A stretch of DNA of 64,000 bases, taken from positions 1,493,001-1,557,000 of the forward strand of contig JAFLBK010000001.1 in assembly GCA_017303335.1 (NCBI GenBank). Direction: 5' to 3'. Origin of the DNA: Chitinophagales bacterium (GTDB lineage: Bacteria > Bacteroidota > Bacteroidia > Chitinophagales > Chitinophagaceae). The position numbers were made by a program, and so were the translations under genes. Under the pieces are notes generated by a model. That model did not search any database. It had not been told where the DNA came from and saw only the letters and a program-made list of their open reading frames with translations. Positions 1-9,041 of the stretch are shown piece by piece. Every line of letters begins with the position of its first letter. Within the stretch, counting starts at the first letter, position 1.

Positions 1-1
1 A

Positions 2-901
2 CAGGTTCCGGCCGAAAAGAAGAAAGAAGCCGGCCAGTTGCTGAACGAATTCAAACTTTTTACGGAAGAACGATACGAGGCGCTCAGGTCGGCCTCTGCC
101 TCTAATGGCAAGGCGCAAGCCTCCAACATCGACCTGAGCCTTCCGGGCGACCCCATGCCCCTGGGAAGCCGCCACCCGATCAGCCTGGTGAAGAACCGGA
201 TCATCTCCATCTTTCAGCGCCTTGGCTTTGCTGTGGCAGAAGGACCGGAGATCGAAGATGATTTTCACAACTTCACGGCGCTAAATCTGCCCGAAAATCA
301 TCCTGCCCGCGACATGCAGGATACCTTCTATATTTCCCATCCCGCCACAGGCGGGGCCGATTGGCTTCTGCGTACGCATACATCCAGTGTGCAGGTTCGG
401 GAGATGGAAAAAGGAAAGCTACCGATCCGCATCATTTGCCCGGGGCGGGTATACCGCAACGAAACCATCAGCGCCAGGGCGCATTGCTTCTTCCACCAGG
501 TGGAAGGTTTATATATCGCCGAGAATGTTTCCTTTGCCGACCTCAAACAAACCCTGTACTTCTTTGTGCAGGAGATGTTCGGTGAAACGGTGAAGATCCG
601 CTTCCGGCCCAGTTATTTCCCGTTCACCGAACCCAGCGCCGAGATGGACATCAGTTGCCTGATCTGCGGCGGCGAAGGTTGCAGTGTTTGTAAACGTACC
701 GGCTGGGTAGAGATACTCGGTTGCGGCATGGTGCATCCGAATGTGCTCGACAACTGCGGCATCGACAGCAGCAAATACACCGGCTTTGCCTTTGGAATGG
801 GTATCGAACGCATCACCATGCTCAAATACCAGATCAAAGACCTGCGCCTTTTCAGCGAGAATGACGTGCGCTTCCTCGACCAGTTCTCCGGGGCGGTATA
901 A
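2..901 (+). CDS. pheS: Phenylalanyl-tRNA synthetase alpha subunit (5' end cut by window)
   Basis: Catalytic alpha subunit of the class II enzyme that charges tRNA-Phe, working with PheT in the cytoplasm. The frame is open from the left edge, so the true start and most of the N-terminal coiled coil are outside; about 299 residues are seen where the family usually has about 340. Class II signatures are clear: HQVEGLYI, the motif [16 protein letters not shown], and the C-terminal [11 protein letters not shown]. Between the last two lies a CxxC-x4-CxxC segment ([12 protein letters not shown]) that looks like a small metal-binding insertion. A TTG at 38 could pose as a start, but the open upstream codons fit PheS better. 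The next gene follows after 17 bases. Confidence 0.96.
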   Translation, partial: QVPAEKKKEAGQLLNEFKLFTEERYEALRSASASNGKAQASNIDLSLPGDPMPLGSRHPISLVKNRIISIFQRLGFAVAEGPEIEDDFHNFTALNLPENHPARDMQDTFYISHPATGGADWLLRTHTSSVQVREMEKGKLPIRIICPGRVYRNETISARAHCFFHQVEGLYIAENVSFADLKQTLYFFVQEMFGETVKIRFRPSYFPFTEPSAEMDISCLICGGEGCSVCKRTGWVEILGCGMVHPNVLDNCGIDSSKYTGFAFGMGIERITMLKYQIKDLRLFSENDVRFLDQFSGAV

Positions 902-918
902 TTAATCCATCAACCAGC

Positions 919-1770
919 ATGCAGCAATCAATACAATCAGTCTGTGTGATCGGCGCCGGCACCATGGGCAGTGGCATTGCACTCAGCGCTGCGCAAAGCG
1001 GGTTCCCCGTTATTCTCTTCGATATCAACCAGGCGGTGCTCGACAAAGCCATTACGTCGGTGCAGAAGAACCTGCAGTTCCTGGTCGATAAGCAGAAAAT
1101 ATCGGCCGGAGAGAAAGAAACTGTCTTCAACCGGATACAGTTCATCAGTGAGATACATCAATGCAAAGCCGATGTGATCATCGAAGCCATCATTGAAAAA
1201 ACAGAAGCCAAGGTTTCGGTATTCAATCAACTGGCTGCAGTCAACAGCGCCGATACCATCTTTGCCAGCAATACTTCTTCCTTATCGATTTCGGATATCC
1301 AGGCGCATGTCGATCATCCCGAACGGGTCGTGGGCATGCACTTCTTCAACCCGGCGCACGTGATGAAACTGGTGGAAGTGGTGAAGGGAGCACAAACCGC
1401 CGAGGCTGTGGCGCAACAGATATACGACCTCTGCCTGCGACTCAAAAAAACACCGGTGATGTGCAAAGACGCTCCGGGCTTTATTGTGAACCGCGTAGCC
1501 CGGCATTATTATCTCGAAGCCATGAAACTGGTGGAAACAGGCGTGGCAGGCCTTGAAACAGTCGACGAGGTGATGGAAGCTTCCGGGTTTAAGATGGGGC
1601 CCTTCCGTCTCATGGATCTCATCGGCATGGACATTAACCTTACCGTATCTCAATCGCTCTACGAGGCTTTTGATAAAGCCGAACGTTTTACCCCATCGCC
1701 CTTACAGATCGATAAGGTGGCAAAGGGCGATCTGGGTAAGAAAACAGGGAAAGGATTTTACCAGTACTAA
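919..1770 (+). CDS. 3-hydroxyacyl-CoA (3-hydroxybutyryl-CoA) dehydrogenase
   Basis: NAD(P)-dependent oxidation of 3-hydroxyacyl-CoA, as in butyrate-type metabolism, beta-oxidation or phenylacetate breakdown. The 283 residues match the short stand-alone form. The N-terminal Rossmann motif is GAGTMGSGIA (residues 11-20). The catalytic His lies in HFFNPAHVMKLVEVV, and the C-terminal helical domain ends in KKTGKGFYQY, a classic family ending. The ATG at 919 is 17 bases after pheS. No thiolase or crotonase is nearby, so the exact pathway (Hbd or PaaH role) cannot be told here. Confidence 0.93.
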   Translation: MQQSIQSVCVIGAGTMGSGIALSAAQSGFPVILFDINQAVLDKAITSVQKNLQFLVDKQKISAGEKETVFNRIQFISEIHQCKADVIIEAIIEKTEAKVSVFNQLAAVNSADTIFASNTSSLSISDIQAHVDHPERVVGMHFFNPAHVMKLVEVVKGAQTAEAVAQQIYDLCLRLKKTPVMCKDAPGFIVNRVARHYYLEAMKLVETGVAGLETVDEVMEASGFKMGPFRLMDLIGMDINLTVSQSLYEAFDKAERFTPSPLQIDKVAKGDLGKKTGKGFYQY

Positions 1771-1773
1771 TCA

Positions 1774-2862
1774 TCATTTACTCACCAGGGCATATACGGC
1801 AAAGGAAGCCAGCCAGTGTTCTCCTTCATAATTGCCACTCGCTATCTGCGGCAACGCCGCTTCCAGGTGCTGGTTGGCCAGTTGCAGCAGCCGGTCGTTT
1901 TTGGTAGCGGCGGCGATTCCCTTCAGGCACCAGGCCCTGCTCAGGTTCAAACCGTCCAGGTGCACCAGTTTTCCATCGGTCCGGTCCCGTACTTCCCCGG
2001 GTTTTATGTCGAGACGTTTGTCAAAAAGCCGGGGCATGAATTTTTTCAGCCAGCCTGTATATGTTGTTGCCGGAAGGATCTTTCGCATCAGGTCGGCTTC
2101 TTCGAGGCAGGGACTTAAAAAATCGCTGCCCCCGGGTTCCCAGCCAAACGGGCAGTTCTCATCTTTATAATAGAATCGCATCGCCGCTTCCCTGATCGCA
2201 CGGGAGAGTGCTGTGTCGTTTTGGTGGCTTGCATAATCGTACATCATGCTGAGTCCGAATGCCAGGTTGGTATGCTCGCCCACGCGGATGGGATAAACCA
2301 GTTTTGATAAATAGGTTACGGTAAGTTTCGATAATTCACTGGCCAGGGGTTGCAGCGCATCGCTCCATTTCCGGGCATCCGCATCGTTCCAGCTCAGCAA
2401 TTCATCCTGCAACTGCAGCAGCCAGGCCCAGCCATAGGTTCGTTCAAAGCTTTTATTGTCTTTCGAACGGAACAAACGCAGTTCCTGCTGGATATTGGCC
2501 GCGGTAAAATGAGCGTTGAAAAGACCGCGTATTTGGTTTGCTTCGGGAAGGCCGGGAAAGGATTTCAGCAGGCGAACCAGCATCCAGTGACCATGCACGC
2601 TGCTGTGCCAGTCGAAACATCCGAAGAAAGCAGGGTGATAATTTTTCGGCGCCGTGATCAGTGACGAGTCGCCAAATGTGATACCGGTCTTGTAGGGCCA
2701 TTCTTTAGCGGCACAGCGCAACGGGAGTTGGGCGAAATGGGAAGCGCCGGTCTGCGTGAGAACGATCTGCCCGTCTTTCCGAATATAATGCCGTTCCTGC
2801 GCAAGCACAGCGACTGCAAAAAAAAGCGCACCGGCCAGGAGGAAAGAAAATTTACCCGCCAT
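1774..2862 (-). CDS. DUF2891 family secreted protein
   Basis: A 362-residue protein with an N-terminal signal peptide (hydrophobic residues 5-19, likely cleavage after VLAQ). The body matches what I know of DUF2891: the segment HPAFFGCFDWHSSVHGHWML near residue 75, an ERTYGWAWLLQL segment and GEHWLASFAVYAL at the end. The many conserved Trp, His and Asp suggest an alpha/alpha-barrel fold, perhaps carbohydrate-related, but the function is unknown. It stands divergent to pxpB with only 11 bases between starts and converges on the dehydrogenase with 3 bases between stops, so any promoter lies inside pxpB. Confidence 0.85.
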   Translation of the reverse strand: MAGKFSFLLAGALFFAVAVLAQERHYIRKDGQIVLTQTGASHFAQLPLRCAAKEWPYKTGITFGDSSLITAPKNYHPAFFGCFDWHSSVHGHWMLVRLLKSFPGLPEANQIRGLFNAHFTAANIQQELRLFRSKDNKSFERTYGWAWLLQLQDELLSWNDADARKWSDALQPLASELSKLTVTYLSKLVYPIRVGEHTNLAFGLSMMYDYASHQNDTALSRAIREAAMRFYYKDENCPFGWEPGGSDFLSPCLEEADLMRKILPATTYTGWLKKFMPRLFDKRLDIKPGEVRDRTDGKLVHLDGLNLSRAWCLKGIAAATKNDRLLQLANQHLEAALPQIASGNYEGEHWLASFAVYALVSK

Positions 2863-2873
2863 CTTGATTATTT

Positions 2874-3614
2874 TTGAAAACTAAAGTACCACTTATTCAT
2901 TCACCGCCTTATAAGATATCGGTCCTCAATGAAACGGCGCTGCTGGTTTCATTCGGTAACCTGATCGACACCGCGATCAATGACCGGGTGATCGCCCTGC
3001 ACGCATCCCTCACCCGCGATCCCTTTCCCGGCTTTATCGAAAGCGTTCCGACCTATGCATCGCTGGCGCTGTTTTACGATCCTTTGCAGGTACGGATTAA
3101 CCGGGCTCCGCATGCTTCCGCCGCGGATTTTGTAGAAAGCATCATCCGGCAGCGCATTCGTTCACTGCAAGCGGAAGAAGGATCGGTTCATAAAAATCTT
3201 GTCACGATCCCGGTGTATTATAACGGGGAAGACCTGGAATGGATCGCCTGTCAAAAGAAGCTCACGAGCGAAGAAGTGATTGCCATTCATTGTGCACGTA
3301 CTTACCGGGTATTCATGATCGGGTTTTTGCCGGGATTCGCGTACATGGGAGCGGTTGATCAGCGGATTGCCGTGCCGCGACATGCAGCACCCCGAACAAA
3401 GGTAAAGGCCGGCAGCGTTGGTATTGCCGGTTCGCAAACAGGCATCTACCCGTTTGATTCGCCCGGTGGCTGGCAACTGATCGGGCAAACACCGTTGAGA
3501 ATATTCAATGCAAACAAAAATCCGGTTTGCCTCCTGGCGCCGGGCGACGAAGTGCAATTCATTTCCATCAGCAAAGAAAAATTTGAAGCGCAATATGAGC
3601 ATCCGGGTTCTTAA
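2874..3614 (+). CDS. pxpB: 5-oxoprolinase subunit PxpB (KipI/AHS1 family)
   Basis: One of three subunits of the bacterial ATP-dependent 5-oxoprolinase that opens pyroglutamate to glutamate. The 246 residues carry the AHS1 signatures FMIGFLPGFAYMG and PRTKVKAGSVGIAGSQTGIY followed by PFDSPGGWQLIG. The start is uncertain. The first in-frame initiator is a TTG at 2874, homology begins around YKISVLNETALLVSFG (residue 13), and no ATG or GTG lies between. The TTG is also the end of a TATTTTTG string that could be a promoter. pxpC overlaps its end by 20 bases. Confidence 0.92.
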   Translation: MKTKVPLIHSPPYKISVLNETALLVSFGNLIDTAINDRVIALHASLTRDPFPGFIESVPTYASLALFYDPLQVRINRAPHASAADFVESIIRQRIRSLQAEEGSVHKNLVTIPVYYNGEDLEWIACQKKLTSEEVIAIHCARTYRVFMIGFLPGFAYMGAVDQRIAVPRHAAPRTKVKAGSVGIAGSQTGIYPFDSPGGWQLIGQTPLRIFNANKNPVCLLAPGDEVQFISISKEKFEAQYEHPGS

Positions 3615-4575
3615 ACAAGGTATCCTGGCCAGCGTGCAAAGTCTGCCAAGAAATGGTTATCGCCACCTGGGCATTGGTTCGGGCGGAGCGATGGATGCTT
3701 TCGCGATGCAGGTGGCCAATTTCCTCGTGGGAAATGAAGAGGACGCGACTGTTATCGAGATGCATTTTCCGGCGCCGGAAATTTTGTTTTTGGAGGATGC
3801 GCTGATCAGCCTGGCGGGAGCCGATTTTGACGCATGCGCCGGTGAGGAACCGTTACCAGCCTGGAAACCCTGCTTTATTACCAAAGGTTCGGTATTGAAA
3901 TGCGGGAAACCGGTTTGGGGTTCGAAACTATACCTGGCTGTCAGGGGAGGATGGGAAGCTGAACAATGGTTGGGAAGCAGAAGCACGCATCTGAAAGTTG
4001 CGGCCGCTGGTTTTCGTGGACGAACTTTTCAGAAAGAGGATGTAATTGGTTTTGCGAACCAGCCGGCTGTTTCCGGAAAGCAAATAAGCGGCTGGAACAT
4101 AACCGTACCGGGTCTGCCGGAAATATACCCCGAAGAGAACCGGATCCGTTGTATCCGCGGACCGGAATGGAGCCTGCTTTCGGAAATTTCAAAAGAGGCA
4201 TTTGGTAAAGAAACGTTCGCCATCAGCAATCAAAGCGACAGGATGGGATACCGGTTAACCGGTTCGCCGATGAACCAGGACCAGCCCGTGGAAATGGTAT
4301 CTTCCCCGGTGGATGCAGGCACCGTGCAATTGCTTCCCGATGGAAACCTGATCGTACTCATGGCCGATCATCAAACCACGGGCGGTTATCCCCGCGTTGC
4401 TTCCGTGCTGCAGGCGGATATGCCCGCGCTGGCACAGTTGAATCCCGGCAATCGCTTTTGTTTTACGATTGTTGAACCCCGGCAAGCCGAAGAAGCCTTA
4501 ATTTCAAGTAAACAAAATTTGCAGGCGATAAAAGAACGTTGCCTGCGGTATTATCAAAAGCATAACCCGCATTGA
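3595..4575 (+). CDS. pxpC: 5-oxoprolinase subunit PxpC (KipA/AHS2 family)
   Basis: Biotin-dependent-carboxyltransferase-like subunit of the 5-oxoprolinase, 326 residues. The start at ATG 3595 (MSIRVLKQG) is chosen over an upstream in-frame codon because the family begins here. AHS2 signatures are GSGGAMDAFAMQVANFLVGN near the N-terminus and HQTTGGYPRVASVLQADMP near residue 260. It overlaps pxpB by 20 bases and pxpA by 4, so the three are very probably co-translated from one mRNA. Confidence 0.94.
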   Translation: MSIRVLKQGILASVQSLPRNGYRHLGIGSGGAMDAFAMQVANFLVGNEEDATVIEMHFPAPEILFLEDALISLAGADFDACAGEEPLPAWKPCFITKGSVLKCGKPVWGSKLYLAVRGGWEAEQWLGSRSTHLKVAAAGFRGRTFQKEDVIGFANQPAVSGKQISGWNITVPGLPEIYPEENRIRCIRGPEWSLLSEISKEAFGKETFAISNQSDRMGYRLTGSPMNQDQPVEMVSSPVDAGTVQLLPDGNLIVLMADHQTTGGYPRVASVLQADMPALAQLNPGNRFCFTIVEPRQAEEALISSKQNLQAIKERCLRYYQKHNPH

Positions 4576-5297
4576 TCGGCATAAACTGCGATATGGGCGA
4601 AGGCATCGGCAATGAAGCATTGCTCATGCCCTATATACACGCTGCCAATATTGCCTGCGGGTATCATGCGGGCGACGAAGCTACGATGGAGCAGGTGGTT
4701 GATCTTTGCCTGCATTACGGAGTGCATATCGGCGCACATCCTTCTTTTCCCGACCGGGCGAATTTCGGAAGAACCACGATGCAGCTTTCACTTGCGGAGA
4801 TCTATACGCTGGTGACAGACCAGTTAACGATACTGAATGCGGTGGTGGTTAAAAAGGGAGCGGAGCTGCACCATGTGAAACCGCACGGGGCTTTGTATAA
4901 TATGGCTGCACAGCAAACACCGGTTGCGCATGCGATCGCCCGGGCGGTAAGGGATTTTGATCCTTCACTTGTTTATTACGGCTTATCGGGTTCGGTTATG
5001 ATTGACATGGCGGAAGAAGAAGGATTGCAAACAGCGAACGAGGTTTTTGCCGACAGAACCTACCAACCCGACGGATCGCTTACACCCCGGTCGCAACCCC
5101 ATGCGCTCATAACCCATGAAGCCCTTATGCTGGAACAGGTGCTGCGTTTTATACAGGAACAACGGGTACGAACCATAACCGGCGAAGAGATACCGATTAA
5201 AGCCGATACCATTTGCATTCATGGCGACGGAGTTCATGCGCTTGCATTCGCCAAAGCCATTCATACCACACTGCGTGAAAAAAACATCATCCCTTAG
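4572..5297 (+). CDS. pxpA: 5-oxoprolinase subunit PxpA (LamB/YcsF family)
   Basis: Third subunit of the 5-oxoprolinase, 241 residues, with the LamB/YcsF N-terminus NCDMGEG and AANIACGYHAGDEATM, then HVKPHGALYNM in the middle and ADTICIHGDGVHA near the end. The start appears to be TTG at 4572, overlapping the pxpC stop by 4 bases; no ATG is available before the conserved NCDMGEG block. The downstream transporter begins inside the last 23 bases. Confidence 0.94.
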   Translation: MIGINCDMGEGIGNEALLMPYIHAANIACGYHAGDEATMEQVVDLCLHYGVHIGAHPSFPDRANFGRTTMQLSLAEIYTLVTDQLTILNAVVVKKGAELHHVKPHGALYNMAAQQTPVAHAIARAVRDFDPSLVYYGLSGSVMIDMAEEEGLQTANEVFADRTYQPDGSLTPRSQPHALITHEALMLEQVLRFIQEQRVRTITGEEIPIKADTICIHGDGVHALAFAKAIHTTLREKNIIP

Positions 5298-6456
5298 CGG
5301 CCCGTTCCTCGGAGCGGCATTCCTGATGGCTACCTCCGCCATCGGTCCGGGCTTTATAACCCAAACCACCAAGTTCACGGCCGAGTTAAAAGGCAGTTTT
5401 GGTTTTGTGATCCTGATCTCCGTACTGATGGATATCGGCGCCCAACTGAATATATGGCGCATCATCAGTGTAAGTAAATTATATGCGCAGGATATTGCCA
5501 ACCAGGTATTCCCCGGATCGGGCTATGCGCTTTCGGTGCTCATCATCCTGGGAGGCCTCTCCTTCAACATCGGCAATATTGCCGGCGCGGGGCTGGGGCT
5601 GAATGTACTTACAGGCTGCAGTGTTCAAACCGGCGCTGTTATAAGCTGCGGACTGGCCATCCTGATCTTCGTGCTGAAAGAAGCCGGTAAAGCGATGGAC
5701 CTGTTTGCAAAGATCCTGGGTTTTGTAATGATCGGCCTCACGTTGTATGTGGCGTTTCAATCGCATCCGCCGTTGCAGGAGGCGCTGATCAAAAGTTTTG
5801 TTCCGGATACGATCAATGAAAGTATCATTCTTACCATTGTTGGCGGAACGGTGGGAGGATATATAAGCTTTGCCGGGGCTCACCGCTTACTGGAGGCGGG
5901 CGTGAGCGGTCTCGAAAACATTCAGCCTGTTTCCCGGAGTGCGGTATCCGCTATCCTGATCGCTTCACTCATGCGGCTCATTCTTTTCATTGCCGCCCTG
6001 GGCATAGTATGGCAGGGCATTGCACTGAGCGCACAGAATCCCGCGGCTACCGTATTTGAAAAAGCGGCCGGTGGTTTTGGTTACCGGGTATTCGGATTGG
6101 TATTGTGGAGCGCTGCAATTACATCGGTGGTGGGTTCGGCATTCACATCGGTCACCTTTGCGAAATTGCTGCACCCGCTGGTCGAAAAAAAATTCAGAAC
6201 CATTATTATCGCCTTCATTCTCTTTTCCACCGCTATCTTCCTGTTGGTGGGTCAGCCGGTGAAACTCCTGGTGATGGCAGGAGCGGTGAACGGACTCATA
6301 CTGCCTTTCGCCCTGGGAATAATATTGCTGGCTGCGCACCGCCAAAAAATAACAGGCGCCTACAAACATCCCTACTGGCTTTCCATTGCCGGGTGGATCG
6401 TAGTACTTGCCATGGGGTATATGGGGATCAGGACGATCGCAACGATGCCGGGTTAA
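5275..6456 (+). CDS. Divergent Nramp-superfamily transporter linked to pxpABC
   Basis: Inner-membrane protein of about 393 residues with roughly eleven hydrophobic segments and Nramp/YcsG-like organisation. GTG at 5275 (VKKTSSLSGPFLGAAF) is the likely start; it overlaps the pxpA stop by 23 bases. In the first helix the canonical DPGN metal-binding motif is replaced by IGPGFITQTT, and in the sixth helix the canonical MPHN is replaced by GGTVGGYISFAGAHR. The key divalent-metal ligands therefore appear absent. Bacillus subtilis has a similar neighbour arrangement (ycsF, ycsG, kipI, kipA). I infer import of 5-oxoproline or a related solute; this is unproven. Confidence 0.85.
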   Translation: MKKTSSLSGPFLGAAFLMATSAIGPGFITQTTKFTAELKGSFGFVILISVLMDIGAQLNIWRIISVSKLYAQDIANQVFPGSGYALSVLIILGGLSFNIGNIAGAGLGLNVLTGCSVQTGAVISCGLAILIFVLKEAGKAMDLFAKILGFVMIGLTLYVAFQSHPPLQEALIKSFVPDTINESIILTIVGGTVGGYISFAGAHRLLEAGVSGLENIQPVSRSAVSAILIASLMRLILFIAALGIVWQGIALSAQNPAATVFEKAAGGFGYRVFGLVLWSAAITSVVGSAFTSVTFAKLLHPLVEKKFRTIIIAFILFSTAIFLLVGQPVKLLVMAGAVNGLILPFALGIILLAAHRQKITGAYKHPYWLSIAGWIVVLAMGYMGIRTIATMPG

Positions 6457-6477
6457 GATTTCCGCGGCGCATTATTC

Positions 6478-6485
6478 TATATTTG
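6478..6485 (+). promoter_or_regulatory. Putative -7 box for the epimerase gene
   Basis: TATATTTG matches the Bacteroidetes -7 consensus TAnnTTTG and ends 15 bases before the ATG at 6501. No clear -33 element is visible. Confidence 0.45.
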
Positions 6486-6500
6486 TAAAAACATCTGCTT

Positions 6501-7478
6501 ATGGTTTTGGTTACGGGTGGCGCCGGGTTGGTTGGTTCGGAACTGATACGCCAATTGCTGGGTCAGGGCAAACAGGTGCTGGCATTGTATAATAAAACCC
6601 CGCTGCCCGATTTCGCATCTGCAAACCTTACCCAGGTGCAATGCAATATCCTCGACGTGGTCGGATTGGAAGAAGCCATGAAAGGCGTGGAAGAAGTGTA
6701 TCACGCCGCCGCGATCGTAACCTTCAATCCCCGCCGCCGCAATGAGATGTTCAGGATCAATATCGAGGGAACGGCCAATGTGGTGAACGCGGGCCTGGAA
6801 GCGGGTATCCGGAAGATGGTATATGTGAGTTCGGTAGCCGCACTCGGCCGTATACGCGAAGACCAGCCGATCAATGAAACCATGAACTGGACGCCCGAAA
6901 CCAGCAACAGTGCGTACGGACAAAGTAAGTACCTGGCCGAAATGGAAGTATGGCGGGGCATCGGTGAAGGGCTCGCCGCCGCGATGGTGAATCCTACGAT
7001 TATTCTCGGTACGGGCGACTGGAATGGTGGGTCTTCGGCCCTCTTTAAAAACGCGTACAAGGAGTTTCCCTGGTATGCCGAAGGAACAACCGGTTTTGTG
7101 GATGTGCGGGACGTGGCAAAAGCCATGATCGGGCTGATGGGAAGTGATATTGGCGCCGAACGGTTCATACTCAGTGCGGAGAACCGAAGCTACCGGGATG
7201 TATTCACGTTGATGGCGGATGCGTTTGGTAAAAAACCACCACATAAAAAAGTAACACCCTTTCTTGCGGGTTTGCTCTGGCGTTGGGAAGCGATCAAGAA
7301 TTCACTGGCGGGTACCGAACCACTCGTAACAAAAGAAACAGCCGCAACGGCGCTTACGAAAGCGAGGTTCGACAACAGTAAATTGCTGAAAGCGCTGCCT
7401 GGTTTTTCGTATCATAAACTCGAAGAAACCATTACAGATACCTGCCGGGCTTTTCAACAAAAACTTAACAGCCACTGA
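6501..7478 (+). CDS. NAD-dependent epimerase/dehydratase family protein
   Basis: Extended short-chain dehydrogenase of 325 residues. It has the NAD(P)-binding motif VTGGAGLVGSELIRQLL at residues 4-20 and the catalytic YGQSK (Tyr-x3-Lys) near residue 140. The tail is like dihydroflavonol-4-reductase or 3-beta-hydroxysteroid-dehydrogenase-like enzymes (PTIILGTGDW, VDVRDVAKAM). The substrate cannot be told. It lies 44 bases after the transporter with its own -7-like box, so it need not belong to the pxp operon. Confidence 0.9.
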   Translation: MVLVTGGAGLVGSELIRQLLGQGKQVLALYNKTPLPDFASANLTQVQCNILDVVGLEEAMKGVEEVYHAAAIVTFNPRRRNEMFRINIEGTANVVNAGLEAGIRKMVYVSSVAALGRIREDQPINETMNWTPETSNSAYGQSKYLAEMEVWRGIGEGLAAAMVNPTIILGTGDWNGGSSALFKNAYKEFPWYAEGTTGFVDVRDVAKAMIGLMGSDIGAERFILSAENRSYRDVFTLMADAFGKKPPHKKVTPFLAGLLWRWEAIKNSLAGTEPLVTKETAATALTKARFDNSKLLKALPGFSYHKLEETITDTCRAFQQKLNSH

Positions 7479-7480
7479 CG

Positions 7481-7488
7481 TACATTTG
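7481..7488 (+). promoter_or_regulatory. Putative -7 box upstream of the 504-residue secreted protein
   Basis: TACATTTG fits TAnnTTTG and lies 34 bases before the ATG at 7523, directly after the epimerase stop. Confidence 0.4.
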
Positions 7489-7522
7489 GTGCCTGCAAAA
7501 GTTTGATCCAAAAGAATATCTG

Positions 7523-9037
7523 ATGAAAAAAAACATTGTATGGCTGCTGGCCCTCCTGCCGGCGCTCGCATTTTCCCAACCAACATTTATTGTAAAGGGT
7601 AAGATCATCGACGCGGTCTCCAAACAGCCTTTGTCAGCCGCTTCCGTATTTGCCGAGAATACGACCCTGGGAACCGCAACGGATGGCGATGGCAACTTCA
7701 CCCTCTACCTGCCGCATGGCGGATATAATCTCGTGATCACCTTCACCGGGTATCAAACCGAAACAAGACGCATCACATCGGGTGATGAGGGCAACAATGA
7801 TCTTCGGGTGGAATTGAAACAAAAAGAAAAGGAACTCCAGGATGTGGTGGTGAAATCGAGTTCAGAAGTAAAAGATGGCTGGGAGAAGTATGGCGAATTC
7901 TTCCTCGAGAATTTCATCGGAAAAACAGCCAACAGTAAGGCATGCGTGATACGGAACAGGGAAGTACTGCATTTCTATTACTACAGGCGTAAGAACCTGC
8001 TTAAAATACTCGCCGATGCACCGGTTGAGATCGAGAACAACGCCCTGGGCTATTCCATCAAATACACGCTCGATTCTTTCACACATGATTACAACAGCCA
8101 GGTGAGTGTGTACACGGGGTATCCCTTATTCAAAGAGATGGAAGCGTCGGGCGATGCGCAAAAAGTGGCATGGGCTGGCGCACGGCAAACGGCGTACAAT
8201 GGATCCATTCTTCATTTTATGCGGAGTTTGTACCAGCGGAAACTGGCCGAGGAAGGATTTGAGATACAGTTTCTGCTGAAGGAGAACGACAAAGAACGGG
8301 CGTTGACGCTCCGGAACTTCTATGCCGCATTGAATTACAAAATGGATGACAGCACCCATACGGTGGATATTTTGCCGAACCAGAAAGACGTAGCCATTCT
8401 CTATAAAAAGGAAACAGCGCCCAGGGAATACCTGGAAGCGAATGCAGGTGCGCCGGATAAATTCCAGTTATCGGTGGTTAATTTTCTGCCCGGCGAAGCC
8501 GTGGATATTGAACGCAATGGTTACTACTACGAGCAGAATGATATCACCATAACCGGCTATTGGGCCTGGGAGAAAGTGGCGGATATGCTGCCGTATAATT
8601 ATATGGACGCTTCCCTGGTAAAGCAGGAAGAATTACCCGTTTCGGCGCCGGCTACGGTTCCGGCTGCGGGTGTAAAGCCCCTGGATCCGCTTACAGCGAA
8701 CTGGTGGAAAGCAGAAGAGAGCAGGATCATCGAAGGCAATAATGTGTCGTATTACAAACGCGGGCAACAGGGCAATACAGCTAACCTCGATAATGACCTG
8801 TATAAATTCAACACCGACAATACCGGTACCTGGTCGTTCAACGGGCAGGAATACAAATTCAACTGGGAATACCTGGGATCGGATAAAACGAAAATGAAGA
8901 TCACGGTGCAGTTTCCCACACCCCTCATCGTGAACCTGGAAAACATCGTGGTAACGGAAAACAGGCTGAGTTATACCCGCCTGCAGCAATTGAACGGGGT
9001 GAACCTGATGGCTATCGAAACAAGAACGATCCGGTAA
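7523..9037 (+). CDS. Secreted protein with carboxypeptidase-like regulatory domain
   Basis: 504 residues. A signal peptide (MKKNIVWLLALLPALAFS) is followed by a carboxypeptidase D regulatory-like beta-sandwich at about residues 24-110 (KGKIIDAVSKQPLSAASVF, TATDGDGNFTLYLP), the N-terminal module common in Bacteroidetes outer-membrane proteins. The middle 270 residues are not recognised. The last 100 residues look like a lipocalin-type beta barrel (YKFNTDNTGTWSFNGQEYKF). There is no TonB plug or outer-membrane barrel. Probably periplasmic or surface-located; function unknown. Confidence 0.85.
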   Translation: MKKNIVWLLALLPALAFSQPTFIVKGKIIDAVSKQPLSAASVFAENTTLGTATDGDGNFTLYLPHGGYNLVITFTGYQTETRRITSGDEGNNDLRVELKQKEKELQDVVVKSSSEVKDGWEKYGEFFLENFIGKTANSKACVIRNREVLHFYYYRRKNLLKILADAPVEIENNALGYSIKYTLDSFTHDYNSQVSVYTGYPLFKEMEASGDAQKVAWAGARQTAYNGSILHFMRSLYQRKLAEEGFEIQFLLKENDKERALTLRNFYAALNYKMDDSTHTVDILPNQKDVAILYKKETAPREYLEANAGAPDKFQLSVVNFLPGEAVDIERNGYYYEQNDITITGYWAWEKVADMLPYNYMDASLVKQEELPVSAPATVPAAGVKPLDPLTANWWKAEESRIIEGNNVSYYKRGQQGNTANLDNDLYKFNTDNTGTWSFNGQEYKFNWEYLGSDKTKMKITVQFPTPLIVNLENIVVTENRLSYTRLQQLNGVNLMAIETRTIR

Positions 9038-9041
9038 GCGA

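Noticed and set aside
2869..2876. TATTTTTG as a pxpB promoter box
   Set aside because: It would end on the apparent TTG start codon, leaving no later ATG, GTG or TTG before the conserved N-terminus; kept only as an uncertainty in the pxpB entry.
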